IMG/VR virus record: IMGVR_UViG_3300043434_000700
Location: 1 to 64,000 of that record
DNA length: 64,000 nt
Source of the DNA: a virus
Strand: one strand, 5' to 3'
Shown: piece by piece, positions 31,735-41,166 of the stretch
How the letters are laid out: each line of letters begins with the position of its first letter
How positions within the stretch are numbered: position 1 is the stretch's first letter
The notes under the pieces: generated by a model
Seen by the model: the letters and a program-made list of their open reading frames with translations, nothing else
What the model was told of the DNA's origin: nothing
The model's database searches: none
Program-made: the position numbers and the translations under genes

Positions 31735-32355
31735 TTACTCCGGTGACTCACCAGCCGAGCTTGAATCGAGACCGTTATCGCCTAAACCGCCTTCTAGGGC
31801 ATCAGTACCACCAATATTGTGGTTAGCGTTATCGTACTTGATTGTAATAGAGATTTGTAGCGGATCGCTTGTTGCATAGTTGTTCTCACCGTAGTTTACG
31901 TTAGAGATATAGCAACCAGCCAACTGCCATGCATCTAAAACTTCGCCTGGTTGACCACCATCTAAGTTTTCAATAGCCATACCAAACTTGTAGCCGCCGC
32001 CTGCGCGAACGCTGGCTTGGTTAGCATGGTCAACTTGCTTTTGCATTTGTGATGCAATAGCTCGTGCTACATTGCCTGTAACGTCATCACGTACTGTTAG
32101 TGTGATATCGTCCCAGTTGTGTTTGCCTGCTAACTTAATACGTGAATTGTAAACATCTACAACTACGTCATCGTGTGTTAGGCTTGGACGACTTACACTT
32201 ACAACTTGACTTGTTAGCTCTAAGTTTTGCAAAGGGTCGCTGTCTGAGCCAAATCCGTTTAATCTAACGCGGAAGCGATATGATAGCTTAGGTTGTACTA
32301 GAACCGCGCCTTCATTGCCTCCTGGTACGTTAAATTTGTCTAATTGAACTGCCAT
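31735..32355 (-). CDS. 19: Tail tube protein gp19
   Basis: 206 aa; T4 gp19 is 163 aa. Begins MAVQLDKFNVPGGNEGAVLVQPKLSYRFRV-like, with VVVDVYNSRIKLAGKHNWDDITLTVRDD and YATSDPLQISITIKYDNAN, the classical tube fold. It polymerises into the inner tail tube. Late promoter CTAAATA at 32378 with AGGAGA before the ATG, immediately downstream of gp18. Confidence 0.92.
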   Translation of the reverse strand: MAVQLDKFNVPGGNEGAVLVQPKLSYRFRVRLNGFGSDSDPLQNLELTSQVVSVSRPSLTHDDVVVDVYNSRIKLAGKHNWDDITLTVRDDVTGNVARAIASQMQKQVDHANQASVRAGGGYKFGMAIENLDGGQPGEVLDAWQLAGCYISNVNYGENNYATSDPLQISITIKYDNANHNIGGTDALEGGLGDNGLDSSSAGESPE

Positions 32356-32377
32356 TTTATGTGTCTCCTGTTAGTGT

Positions 32378-32384
32378 TATTTAG
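32378..32384 (-). promoter_or_regulatory. Late promoter CTAAATA for gp19
   Basis: The box embeds the gp18 stop codon. About 20 nt of leader with AGGAGA follow. Confidence 0.6.
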
Positions 32385-34774
32385 CGTGTACCATTGGCAA
32401 TCGCGCCAGTGTTTACAACACGAACTGGAATATAGATAAACTCAGCTGCCTTAACTGGCTCAATTGCCACGTCAATGTACAACTCGTTTCTATCAATTCG
32501 AGCAGGAGTGTTGTTTGTATCATCACAAACTACTAAGAAGTCGTATACCGCACGTTTAGAGTACATGTCGGCTAAGAATGCGTTAAACACACTCAAAATA
32601 CGATTACGTGTACGCTGGTCGTTTGGTTCAAAGATGAACGGACGAGCAATAACTTCAAAACGTTCACGCAAGTAAGCCAACAAGCGACCTACGTTTACGC
32701 GGTCAAGTGCAGAGTTGCTTGGATACAATGTCTTTTGACCCCAGATATATAAACCTTGGCCTGGGAAGTTAACCAATGGGTTAACATTCTTTTCGTACAA
32801 TGCATCACGTGAACCTTGATTCAACGCAACTGGAACGAATTCGTTTTCTGCATTAACTGTACCTAAGTTACTGATACCACTTAGAGCACCGCGGACTAAA
32901 CCAGCTGGAGCAAACCATGGATAAGCAATTTGGTCGTTATAAGCAATGCCACGTAGAACTGAGTGACTTGCTGGAACTGCAACATCGTTACCGTCTAAGT
33001 CTGTCGATAAACCACTTGGGTAGTAAATAGCGGCACTGCCCGAACGTGTTACTAGGCCATCTGCACCGTTAGTGCCGGCGTTAGTACCTAAAGACCAGTT
33101 AACAACATCAGTAATCTTGTTGCTTAACTTTAACGGAGTGTCAGCAATAACGAACGCTGTTTCTTTACGATCTAAGTTCAATGTAACCATTTCGTCGATA
33201 CATTCAACATAACCTGGAGTAGCAATAATGTTGAACACTAGTGTTTCTGCACGTAGTTCATCACTGCTTGTTAGTGCGGCTTGTAAACGCTTTACAACAA
33301 CACGGCGTTGTGCTTTGTCGAACATGTATGGGGAACCTGCTTTAGGACCGCTATCAACGTTACCAGATTCCGACTGCCAGAATCCTTCTGTTGCATTCCA
33401 TGCTTTTACGTTACCAGAGCTTACTGCGCTGTTCCATAACAACATACCTTCTGGATAGTAAGCTGGGTTAGGAGCTTGGTCATCCATTGGGTTAGCGCCA
33501 TTGGCAACACCGCTTGTGTCACCTGCTTCAGCTGTTAAGTCTGCAAACAATACACCATCTTGTGTTGTTTGGTCTGCATTGTCCTTAGCAACCCATTCGC
33601 TACCGTTCCATACTTTCAAGAATGGATAGTTAGCCATGTCATTAGTATCAACCCATACGTCACCAAAACTTGGGTTAGTAGGTGCAATGGTGTTTACATC
33701 AATTTGAGAAGCTGCCTTCCAAATTGGTGTATCATCAACTGTTGTCTTAACATAAACGTCAACCATTGTGCCTGCGTCATACCATAACTTACCGTCTGGT
33801 AATGCGCCTGTTGGGGCTGTATCAGATGCACTTACTGCTGGAGTTGCCCAAGCAGAGCCGTTATAACGTTTGATTTCAAATTTAGCTTCGTTCGTAGTTG
33901 CAAATTGGAGATAAATGCTGTTTGTTACTAACTTTGTACCAAATTCTGTTGTAGCTGTAGCGTTATCAACATAACCAACCAATTGGTCAACATTGCCAGC
34001 GCCAATTGTTTGTGCTGTCCAGCTTTCAGTAGAAGCATTGTACTTTTTAACTTTTAAAGACAAGCCAGAATTTGGACTTGTTGTCTTAAACCATACTGCG
34101 CCAACTGTTGGAGTTGGGACTTGGTAGTGTGGTCCAACTGTTACTGTTGTGCTTAGGTTGCCAGAAGTAACTGCGGCCCATACTGCGCCACCTTCTACGC
34201 CTTCTACTTTTTTGTAGAAAGTTTTTACTGCACTTGTTGCATCTAATGCATAGTCGCCTAAGGCTCCTTCGCCGGCGCCTGGAACGCCGTCAGATACTAA
34301 CACTGACTTAGCTACCCATGCAGAGCCGTTACCTTCAAACAAGCCCCATGTGCTTGCACTTGTATCTAACCAGTATTGGCCGTTTGTTGCTGGGCCAGTT
34401 GGAGCTTCTGCTTGTGGCTCTAATTCTTCCATGTTGAGGTCAGCACGTACTAGAACAGCACGGTTAGCAATACCTAGGTAGTAATAAGCGGCAAGCAAGC
34501 CGTATTCGTTTAATTCGTGACCATGTACAGGTGTACCGTCAACGATAGTGAACTTTGGTTCACCGTATAATTGTACCAACTCTCGTTGGCTTGTAACAAT
34601 AAGTGGTTTCTTAGCGAAAGGTGCAGTAGTGTATTGTGCAACTGAACCATCTGGTGATGTTTTATTAGAACGTGTTGCTAAGACAATAACTGGAACTGTA
34701 CCAGTGCCTGCAGATGCGTATGCGCTTTCGTCAATAATTGAAACGCTTACGCCTGGGGAACTTAATTGAGCCAT
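32381..34774 (-). CDS. 18: Tail sheath protein gp18
   Basis: 797 aa, longer than T4 gp18 (659). N-terminus MAQLSSPGVSVSIIDES and C-terminus (GQGLYIWGQKTLYPSNSALDRVNVGRLL, FEPNDQRTRNRILSVFNAFL, EPVKAAEFIYIPV) are diagnostic of contractile sheaths. The middle (about 130-430) holds repeated beta modules of the form GxxWxDTSxxxxxLxxWNGSxW, typical of phage surface domains, which would decorate the sheath exterior. Two late promoters and a GGAG precede it. Confidence 0.93.
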   Translation of the reverse strand: MAQLSSPGVSVSIIDESAYASAGTGTVPVIVLATRSNKTSPDGSVAQYTTAPFAKKPLIVTSQRELVQLYGEPKFTIVDGTPVHGHELNEYGLLAAYYYLGIANRAVLVRADLNMEELEPQAEAPTGPATNGQYWLDTSASTWGLFEGNGSAWVAKSVLVSDGVPGAGEGALGDYALDATSAVKTFYKKVEGVEGGAVWAAVTSGNLSTTVTVGPHYQVPTPTVGAVWFKTTSPNSGLSLKVKKYNASTESWTAQTIGAGNVDQLVGYVDNATATTEFGTKLVTNSIYLQFATTNEAKFEIKRYNGSAWATPAVSASDTAPTGALPDGKLWYDAGTMVDVYVKTTVDDTPIWKAASQIDVNTIAPTNPSFGDVWVDTNDMANYPFLKVWNGSEWVAKDNADQTTQDGVLFADLTAEAGDTSGVANGANPMDDQAPNPAYYPEGMLLWNSAVSSGNVKAWNATEGFWQSESGNVDSGPKAGSPYMFDKAQRRVVVKRLQAALTSSDELRAETLVFNIIATPGYVECIDEMVTLNLDRKETAFVIADTPLKLSNKITDVVNWSLGTNAGTNGADGLVTRSGSAAIYYPSGLSTDLDGNDVAVPASHSVLRGIAYNDQIAYPWFAPAGLVRGALSGISNLGTVNAENEFVPVALNQGSRDALYEKNVNPLVNFPGQGLYIWGQKTLYPSNSALDRVNVGRLLAYLRERFEVIARPFIFEPNDQRTRNRILSVFNAFLADMYSKRAVYDFLVVCDDTNNTPARIDRNELYIDVAIEPVKAAEFIYIPVRVVNTGAIANGTR

Positions 34775-34817
34775 TTGTGTATCTCCGTAATCTAAGGGAT
34801 CATACCCTTTACGAAGA

Positions 34818-34853
34818 TATTTAGCGCAAAGTGCTAAATTTGGCCCTATTTAC
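34818..34853 (-). promoter_or_regulatory. Two tandem late promoter boxes before gp18
   Basis: GTAAATA at 34847-34853 and CTAAATA at 34818-34824 on the minus strand. The second box is part of an inverted repeat TTTAGC...GCTAAA. Two boxes fit the high demand for sheath protein. Confidence 0.55.
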
Positions 34854-34874
34854 CGGAAAATGCTATTTTACAAT

Positions 34875-35498
34875 TTACTGGACAATCGTTGCTATACGTT
34901 TGTATAGATCATCAACAGTGCCATTGTTATCTAGTATATAGTCAAAATTGGTTCCAACCCATGCTGTTTCGCTGGCATGAATCTTTTCATTGGCTAGCCA
35001 ATTTGCCGCTGACTCTACACCTTTGTTTGCTTGTACTGCAATGTCAACCCAATGTGGCTGAATTCCGCGTTCGACACATACAACAATACCGCCTGCATTT
35101 TTGATTGCTTTAATTTCATTAGGGAAACGGCAGTCACTGATAACAATACTGTCTTTGCTATTACGCAACCGTGCTTCTAAGGAAGCAATCCAAATGTCAT
35201 CGTGGAAGCTACGACGACAAACTTCTGTGCCCCAAAGCTGTAGCACCAGACGTGGAGTAAGCTCGGGCATTTTTAAACGCTCTGCCCACCATGGATCAAC
35301 TTGTTCACGCCATTCGCGGGCTTGTTTTGTACGCCCTTCAAGCAATTCTCGGTCCCAGCCAAATACGGCTGCAACTGCATCTTTGAGGGTAGCGGCAAAT
35401 GAGTCTCGTCGAAACTCATGGAACTTAACCAGGTAATCTGCGGCGGTGTCCTTGCCGCTGCCGATGAGTCCGCAGATTCCAATAATTTGTTTATTCAT
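34875..35498 (-). CDS. 1: Deoxynucleoside monophosphate kinase gp1
   Basis: 207 aa with a P-loop ICGLIGSGKD (residues about 7-16), WGTEVCRRSFHDDIWI and DSIVISDCRFPNEI, all typical of the T4 gp1-type dNMP kinase. It phosphorylates dNMPs for DNA synthesis. It is embedded among structural genes, downstream of the amidase-like gene. Confidence 0.9.
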   Translation of the reverse strand: MNKQIIGICGLIGSGKDTAADYLVKFHEFRRDSFAATLKDAVAAVFGWDRELLEGRTKQAREWREQVDPWWAERLKMPELTPRLVLQLWGTEVCRRSFHDDIWIASLEARLRNSKDSIVISDCRFPNEIKAIKNAGGIVVCVERGIQPHWVDIAVQANKGVESAANWLANEKIHASETAWVGTNFDYILDNNGTVDDLYKRIATIVQ

Positions 35499-35537
35499 GT
35501 GTTATACTAACATAACTGCACGACAAAATCAACAGTT

Positions 35538-36164
35538 TTACTTTTCGTATTTTACCATAAAGTCAGAACAGGTTCTAAACATTTGTGGAACTAGGTTTTT
35601 CTCTTTATCAATTAGTCTATGCAGGTCTGCAAATTCCTCTGCATAGTTTACTGCTCGTAATGCGTTTAGCACCAATTCAACACAACTGACATGAGTGTCA
35701 TCAGACAGATCAAACAAGTCATCGTAAGGCTTGCCCTGTTGCTTTAACAAGGCATCAATGATCTTGGTCCATTCTGCGTTGTCAATGTTGTTTGGTGTCA
35801 GCAAGCATACAGTGTCGCACTCAAACACTTGATCAAAAGTGGAATAATGTACGCCTACACCTGTTGCTTCAACAAACTTAAAGCTGGCAGTGTCTGTAGG
35901 ATCAGTAATGTTGTCGCAGTTCATTAGTGCATGGCTGTAGTTAGCCCATACTCCTGTTTTAACCCATGACAAGAATGAAACTACAATGCTACTTAGATGA
36001 TGCTTGTCTCCGGTTAGAATAATATAATAACCGCTAGCCAACAAGCGGGCAAGCTCATCTCGATCAGTTACCGTAATATATGTTTTCTTGCTCCAGGAGA
36101 TTTTTCCCGGAAGCATTGCAATCCAATGATATATTTTATAAAGTAGTGTAGAATATTTTGACAT
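35538..36164 (-). CDS. Permuted papain-fold (YiiX/NlpC-P60-like) amidase, 208 aa
   Basis: Residues suggest a permuted NlpC/P60 enzyme: H78 in NYSHALMNC, E99 in FVEATGVGVHYS and nucleophile C161 in HVSCVELVLNAL. The N-terminus has a hydrophobic/basic helix (LLYKIYHWIAMLP) that could be a signal anchor. Such proteins cut peptide or acyl bonds in murein or lipids. It might be the lysis enzyme or a tail-associated one. The start overlaps the gp13 stop. Confidence 0.72.
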   Translation of the reverse strand: MSKYSTLLYKIYHWIAMLPGKISWSKKTYITVTDRDELARLLASGYYIILTGDKHHLSSIVVSFLSWVKTGVWANYSHALMNCDNITDPTDTASFKFVEATGVGVHYSTFDQVFECDTVCLLTPNNIDNAEWTKIIDALLKQQGKPYDDLFDLSDDTHVSCVELVLNALRAVNYAEEFADLHRLIDKEKNLVPQMFRTCSDFMVKYEK

Positions 36165-36913
36165 TATCCAAAAATAAACCCTAGTGGAGTACCACCGTCA
36201 GCAAATGTTTTTAAGTCGTCATCTAACTTTTCAAGTTCGGCTTGTGCCTGTGAAATTAAGTCGTTACCGTTTAATGTAACACCACCCTGCGGGCCAGCTA
36301 GCTGTGCAAATTTAGAACGTGCTTGACCAAGCATCATCTTTGCTTGTGCTGTTGCATAATCTCTAATCCAAGGACCCGAACTAGTGTCGGCTAACAATGC
36401 TTCATCTGGACGATAGTTATAAGTGTGTAGCAATACTGATTCTTCACCTTTGATGTTGCGGTGTAGATTAATTTGCTTACTTGTTTGGCTCCATGTAAAT
36501 GTAACATTGGCACCAAACATACGTCCCAATAACTCGCGCTGTCCCATGTACAATTCAAACGATAGTAGTCCTTGACCACGTGCGGCATTAAGCATATACA
36601 TGTTTAAGTACGCGGCTTCAAATGGTTCAAACGTTGTACTTGTTGTACCTACTCCACCTGCGCTTGCACGGTAAACAACCTTAACGTCAATGACTTCATC
36701 TGGGAGAGTGTATGAGCTATTGCCTTCTGTTAAGTTTAGTAGCATGAAGCTTTCTTCTACTGCTCTACTTGAACGTTGGCGATATTTGCCAACGGCTTTA
36801 TCAATAGCTAGGTCGTAGTGTTCTTTGTCTAATTCGACATCTACTAAGCCGCCGCCAAGCATTAGCTCAATGTTTTTTGCGGCTTTAGCACGTTGTGTTG
36901 TGTTGTTTTGCAT
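36164..36913 (-). CDS. 13: Neck protein gp13
   Basis: 249 aa; T4 gp13 is 309. The pattern LMLGGGLVDVELDKEHYDLAIDKAVGKYRQRSSRAVEESF, YRASAGG and LLHTYNYRPDEALL...WIRDYATAQAKMMLGQAR is typical of T4-like gp13, which joins head and tail with gp14. Late promoter GTAAATA and GGAG before the ATG. Confidence 0.87.
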   Translation of the reverse strand: MQNNTTQRAKAAKNIELMLGGGLVDVELDKEHYDLAIDKAVGKYRQRSSRAVEESFMLLNLTEGNSSYTLPDEVIDVKVVYRASAGGVGTTSTTFEPFEAAYLNMYMLNAARGQGLLSFELYMGQRELLGRMFGANVTFTWSQTSKQINLHRNIKGEESVLLHTYNYRPDEALLADTSSGPWIRDYATAQAKMMLGQARSKFAQLAGPQGGVTLNGNDLISQAQAELEKLDDDLKTFADGGTPLGFIFG

Positions 36914-36929
36914 GTGCAGTCTCCAGTAT

Positions 36930-36936
36930 TATTTAC
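36930..36936 (-). promoter_or_regulatory. Late promoter GTAAATA for gp13
   Basis: GTAAATA then ATACT then GGAGACTGCAC and ATG; leader about 11 nt. Confidence 0.6.
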
Positions 36937-36957
36937 CGAAGACTGCACTGCTAGTCC

Positions 36958-38169
36958 TTACTTGATTGCGCGAAGCAGGATTGTTTCTGGACTAATTCGT
37001 CCTTTTAGCTTGGTCTCAACACTTTTAATAGTATCCATAAACTTACGAAGCCCGGGCTTACCTTGCGTTTTAAACTCAGCTAGCTTTTCTGCAGGCTTGC
37101 GTAGTGTCTTGCAGGTACTCTTAAGTTCGTCAAAACCAACAATAGCAGAACCTTTAACACCAAGTGTGCTAATAGCCATATCCCCGTGTGTAGATACTAC
37201 GAAGCGGCCCAACTTGCGTGTCTTAGTATTGTAAGTCCACAGCTCGCTCATGCCCAAAATCTCAGTTGGGTTAATACTCTTAAGTCCAAGTTCAGCAAAC
37301 TCCTTAAGATACTTGAGACTTTTAACTTGACGCTCAGGGGGGACTGGCTTGCGCTTGGGTTTGGCACGAGTAGCAATCTTGCTTGTCTTATATGCCATAG
37401 CATCGTTAATAATGCTTTCATACATTTTAATGTATGCCTTAACTTCACGCTTGCCTAGATGCTTGTATGCTTCCATCAACTGACCATCTTTGCCTTCAAG
37501 CAATTCATTCATTTCGTTGATGCGTGGTTGAATTAGATCCACAATCTTTGACGAGTATTGTACTGCAATATTTGCCACTGACAGCAAGTGGAATACCTTA
37601 GGGTCCTTGCCATCTGTAATAAAGTCGTCAATTGCTCCTTCGATATCACCCATTGTTTCGCTAAACTTTTCGGCCAGACGATCTTGGATAGTTTCTTTCT
37701 TTACAACAGGAACATCTTTTTCTGCTTCAACTTCGTCAGCATCATCTTTGCCTGCTTTTACAGACTTTTCAATTTCAGCTTTTAACCAAGCGGCAGTATC
37801 TCGTCCTTGATTAAATCCAGGGTGTACTGCGGGCATGCCTCGTACCAAGCATGCGGCAACACCGCAAAGTGTAGAAGAAACACGAGTGTCTTTTAGTTTA
37901 CGGAATTCTGCGATAGCATCTTTCTTATACCCTGCAGATTCCATCCACTCTGCTACTTTTGGACGCAACTCTTTGGTGCTACTTTCCAGTCGGTAGTACT
38001 CCATAGCACGACGGAAGTGTCGTGTAAATTGCTCGCCATCGAACTCTACGGCACCTTCCCAACTTGGGCTAAAGTCCTTAACTCCGCGGCCGCGTTGGGC
38101 ATTTACTTGTTTAGCAGTGACCCGTGTTTTCTTGACAGGTGCCGCTTTTTTCTTGGTTGCAGTAGCCAT
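36958..38169 (-). CDS. Early protein of unknown function, 403 aa
   Basis: Basic N-terminus (MATATKKKAAPVKKTRVTAKQ) and basic C-terminal part, with a helical middle (ETIQDRLAEKFSETMGDIEGAI). No motif recognised. It is a single early gene inside the late neck region, expressed from a perfect consensus sigma-70 promoter. The charge suggests nucleic-acid or RNA polymerase interaction, but this is inference. Confidence 0.75.
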   Translation of the reverse strand: MATATKKKAAPVKKTRVTAKQVNAQRGRGVKDFSPSWEGAVEFDGEQFTRHFRRAMEYYRLESSTKELRPKVAEWMESAGYKKDAIAEFRKLKDTRVSSTLCGVAACLVRGMPAVHPGFNQGRDTAAWLKAEIEKSVKAGKDDADEVEAEKDVPVVKKETIQDRLAEKFSETMGDIEGAIDDFITDGKDPKVFHLLSVANIAVQYSSKIVDLIQPRINEMNELLEGKDGQLMEAYKHLGKREVKAYIKMYESIINDAMAYKTSKIATRAKPKRKPVPPERQVKSLKYLKEFAELGLKSINPTEILGMSELWTYNTKTRKLGRFVVSTHGDMAISTLGVKGSAIVGFDELKSTCKTLRKPAEKLAEFKTQGKPGLRKFMDTIKSVETKLKGRISPETILLRAIK

Positions 38170-38200
38170 TTCTTACTCCGTTTAGTGTCGCAATGATGTT

Positions 38201-38229
38201 ATTATAACTTATCAGTGAACTCCTGTCAA
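38201..38229 (-). promoter_or_regulatory. Perfect consensus sigma-70 promoter
   Basis: TTGACA (38224-38229), 17 bp, TATAAT (38201-38206) on the minus strand, with a leader of about 25 nt to the 403 aa gene. Confidence 0.92.
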
Positions 38230-38232
38230 CCG

Positions 38233-38239
38233 GTAAATA
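38233..38239 (+). promoter_or_regulatory. Late promoter GTAAATA for gp14-gp15
   Basis: GTAAATA on the plus strand starts 4 bp beyond the -35 box of the divergent early promoter, so early and late transcription are separated within 40 bp. Confidence 0.6.
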
Positions 38240-38279
38240 ACACTAAGAAACAGGTCCTTTTTGGTCCTGCAGGGAAAAC

Positions 38280-39371
38280 ATGCCTAAATTATCACTTTGG
38301 AAAAACGCTAAAACGCAAGATTACCACTATCAGGACCGCTTGATCCGCGAAGCTGTGGGTGCAGGCGGCACCTCTATACTGATCCACAAATATCTTGGAC
38401 CAGCGGCTGTTGAAGATGGTTCTGATCCTGCCAAGCCAAACTTGGCTGAAAAGGGTGAGATCAACGAAATGGATATCCAGGACATTTTGTTCATGGAAAA
38501 CCGCGATCGTGTGTACGATACAACTGTTTATGAACTTCGTGGAACTTATAATGTAAGCGATCAAGACTTTGATTTGAGTCAGTTTGGTTTATTCTTAAAT
38601 GCCGACACCTTGTTTATCACCTTCCACACCAACGAAATGGTAGAACGATTGGGCCGCAAACTAATGGCCGGCGATGTGCTTGAATTGCCTCACTTGAATG
38701 ACGACTTGTTGTTAGATGCCAACGCAAAAAGCATTAACAAATTTTATGCTGTTCAGGATGCCGCACGTTCAGCAGAAGGTTTTGGTCCAACCTGGTGGCC
38801 ACACTTGTGGCGTATCAAAGCCGCACCTATTAACGATGCACAAGAGTATCGTAGCTTGCTGGGCGATCCTGAAGATGAAGATAGTTTGAAAAATGCGTTG
38901 AGTACGTACAACAAAGAAATTGCAATTTCAAATGCCATTGTTGCGTCTGCTGAAGTTATTACACCAGCCGCTGGTTATAAGAATACAGAGTTTACTGAAT
39001 CAACTTATGCTCCAGTTATCAATGGATTTGACGGATCTGGCGAGTCGAGCCTAGCTGTTAACTCTTCCGAAAACGTAGCAGTTGGCGGTGATACTACCCA
39101 CATCAATTCTGGATTGTCATTCCCTATTGATCCGTCACAAGGTGATTTGTTTGTTAGAAATGATTTCCAACCACAACGACTATTTGTGTATCGTGGCAAC
39201 AAGTGGCATAGACTTGCCGACAACTCAGCTTCAACTGGTTGGGCAACATCTGCAACTAATGCAGGACCGTTTATCAATAATTCAGCAACTACAACAAATA
39301 ACGCTGGTGAAACTATTCCACAACGTCAAGCACTAAGTGGTGTATTTGTTAAACCTAAGGCAGACAATTAA
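38280..39371 (+). CDS. 14: Neck protein gp14
   Basis: 363 aa; T4 gp14 is 256. The layout follows gp14: helical N-terminus, then FMENRDRVYDTTVYEL, LSQFGLFLNADTLFITFHTN and GDVLELPHL, similar to the T4 order (FGxxVQDEVTLxI...GDLIYxP). The C-terminal 120 residues are an extension containing a phage surface-type beta module (FQPQRLFVYRGNKWHRL). It couples to gp15 by a 1-base overlap. Confidence 0.8.
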   Translation: MPKLSLWKNAKTQDYHYQDRLIREAVGAGGTSILIHKYLGPAAVEDGSDPAKPNLAEKGEINEMDIQDILFMENRDRVYDTTVYELRGTYNVSDQDFDLSQFGLFLNADTLFITFHTNEMVERLGRKLMAGDVLELPHLNDDLLLDANAKSINKFYAVQDAARSAEGFGPTWWPHLWRIKAAPINDAQEYRSLLGDPEDEDSLKNALSTYNKEIAISNAIVASAEVITPAAGYKNTEFTESTYAPVINGFDGSGESSLAVNSSENVAVGGDTTHINSGLSFPIDPSQGDLFVRNDFQPQRLFVYRGNKWHRLADNSASTGWATSATNAGPFINNSATTTNNAGETIPQRQALSGVFVKPKADN

Positions 39372-40726
39372 TGGCACAACAATATTTTTATGACCACCAA
39401 ATAAGACGTTGGTTACTACAATTCATGAGACTGTTCGGAGGCTTTAGTGTAAAGATGGGCAAGGATGCGACTGGTGCAGATAACTATCATCAAGTGCCTG
39501 TGCGCTATGGCGATACAACTCGTATGAGCCAACACATACTTCGCTCTAACAGTGAAAACACTATTCTAAGTGTTCCTGCTATTAGCTGTTACATCGCCGA
39601 GCTTGTTCCAAATGCTGAACGCCGTATGACTCCTTCGTTTGAAGATAGCGTACAAATTTACGAAAAGAAATATGATCCAGTAGGACAAACATTTGAAGAT
39701 GCTGTCGCTGAAACTTACACATTAGAGCGTCACGCACCTATCCCGTTTGACTTGACAATCAACGTTGATGTGTGGACTAGTAATACAGAACAAAAGCTAC
39801 AACTACTTGAACAGATTCTATTATTGTTTAACCCAAGTGTAAACTTACAAAGCAGTCAAAACCCATACGACTGGACAAGTTTAGCAGTAGTTGAACTAAT
39901 TAACGTTACATGGACTGCACGTAGTATTCCACAGGGCACTGATGATATCATTGATGTTGCAAGTTTAATCTTCTCGTTGCCTATCTTCTTGACACCACCT
40001 GCTAAAGTTAAGCGTCAGGTCCTTATCCACAGTATCTTAAACAATATCACTGGTGACTATCAGTTTATTGACGACATTACAATTGGTCTTAATAACAAGC
40101 CTATTTCATCGCGACAGTGGATTACATTCAAGGATAGACACATCCGTGTTACTAACGATTCAATACAATTGCTGACTAATAGAAACACTACAACTGACAC
40201 AGAAAATGTTGTACCAGCAACACTACGCTGGAACGAACACTTTCAAAACTATGGTGGGTTTAAAAATGGTATCACTGAAATTAGATTAAAACTTGGAAGT
40301 GCAATAGACCCGCACGAAGTAATTTTAAGAATCACTGAGAATACCGAAAACGAAAACTTATTGTTCTATACGGTGGATACTTCGACACTTCCTAACGATA
40401 CTATCTCTATGATCAATGGTGTAGTGGATCCAACACGAAGTGCTCCAGGTAATGGCAACATTCCGCCTGTGCAAGCTGGCCAGCGTTACTTACTAACTGA
40501 ATCTGTTCCGCAAACAGGATTATGGGGTACAGTGATTGCAGATGCCAATGACATTATCGAATACAACGGAAGCAACTGGATTGTTAGCTTTGATGCAAGT
40601 GCAGTCAATGCACCTGCTTATACTACCAACGCAAACACCATGGTCAAGTTGTACTACACTGGCACTGAATGGGTAGTAGCTATTGAGGGAATATTCGAAC
40701 AAGGCTACTGGCGCATTGTCAACTAA
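39371..40726 (+). CDS. 15: Tail sheath stabiliser/completion protein gp15
   Basis: 451 aa. Residues 1-230 match T4 gp15 (272 aa): YFYDHQIRRWLLQFMRLFGGF, VPVRYGDTTR, ILRSNSENTILSVPAISCYI, QLLEQILLLFNPSVN. It ends the tail tube and sheath at the head side. The C-terminal 200 residues are an addition with phage adhesin-like repeats (GQRYLLTESVPQTG...YTGTEWVVAI), perhaps a decoration. Its TAA stop lies in the next late promoter box. Confidence 0.83.
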   Translation: MAQQYFYDHQIRRWLLQFMRLFGGFSVKMGKDATGADNYHQVPVRYGDTTRMSQHILRSNSENTILSVPAISCYIAELVPNAERRMTPSFEDSVQIYEKKYDPVGQTFEDAVAETYTLERHAPIPFDLTINVDVWTSNTEQKLQLLEQILLLFNPSVNLQSSQNPYDWTSLAVVELINVTWTARSIPQGTDDIIDVASLIFSLPIFLTPPAKVKRQVLIHSILNNITGDYQFIDDITIGLNNKPISSRQWITFKDRHIRVTNDSIQLLTNRNTTTDTENVVPATLRWNEHFQNYGGFKNGITEIRLKLGSAIDPHEVILRITENTENENLLFYTVDTSTLPNDTISMINGVVDPTRSAPGNGNIPPVQAGQRYLLTESVPQTGLWGTVIADANDIIEYNGSNWIVSFDASAVNAPAYTTNANTMVKLYYTGTEWVVAIEGIFEQGYWRIVN

Positions 40727-40729
40727 ATA
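40723..40729 (+). promoter_or_regulatory. Late promoter CTAAATA, 5 nt from ATG
   Basis: CTAAATA (containing the gp15 stop) then TTTTT then ATG at 40735. Confidence 0.55.
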
Positions 40730-40734
40730 TTTTT

Positions 40735-41166
40735 ATGAGAGCTGTTGGCGCATTAATCGTTAGTAAGAAAACAGGGAGAGCTATGATGCAACTTCGTAGC
40801 CCTTCTGAAACGCATAGCATGTGCTGGGGCTTATGGGGTGGCAAGTTAGATGGCAATGAAGGCGACCTCGAAGGACTAAAGCGAGAGTTGTGTGAGGAGC
40901 TTGGTTATCCAGGCGTTCCAAATACTATTGCAATGAGTCACGTGTATACTTTTACAACTCGAGACAAACGCTTTCGCCATGTTAGCTATTTGATATTGTG
41001 CGAAGAAGAATTCGTCCCTACAGTAGACGAAGAAAGTGCTGGCTACTGTTGGGTTAACTTGTGGGAATGGCCGCAACCGCTACATCGTAATACTGCAAAA
41101 ATGTTTAACAGTAGGGGCTTTCGAGAAGCATTAGAAGGTTTATTGGATGGCGTTAAGAGTAATTAA
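40735..41166 (+). CDS. Nudix hydrolase
   Basis: 143 aa with a complete Nudix box: G36-x5-E42-x7-R50-E51-L-x-E54-E55-x-G57 (GKLDGNEGDLEGLKRELCEELG). It would hydrolyse nucleoside diphosphate-linked substrates. Possible T4 NudE-like role, but the substrate cannot be told. The late promoter box is 5 nt before the ATG and no Shine-Dalgarno is evident. Confidence 0.88.
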   Translation: MRAVGALIVSKKTGRAMMQLRSPSETHSMCWGLWGGKLDGNEGDLEGLKRELCEELGYPGVPNTIAMSHVYTFTTRDKRFRHVSYLILCEEEFVPTVDEESAGYCWVNLWEWPQPLHRNTAKMFNSRGFREALEGLLDGVKSN

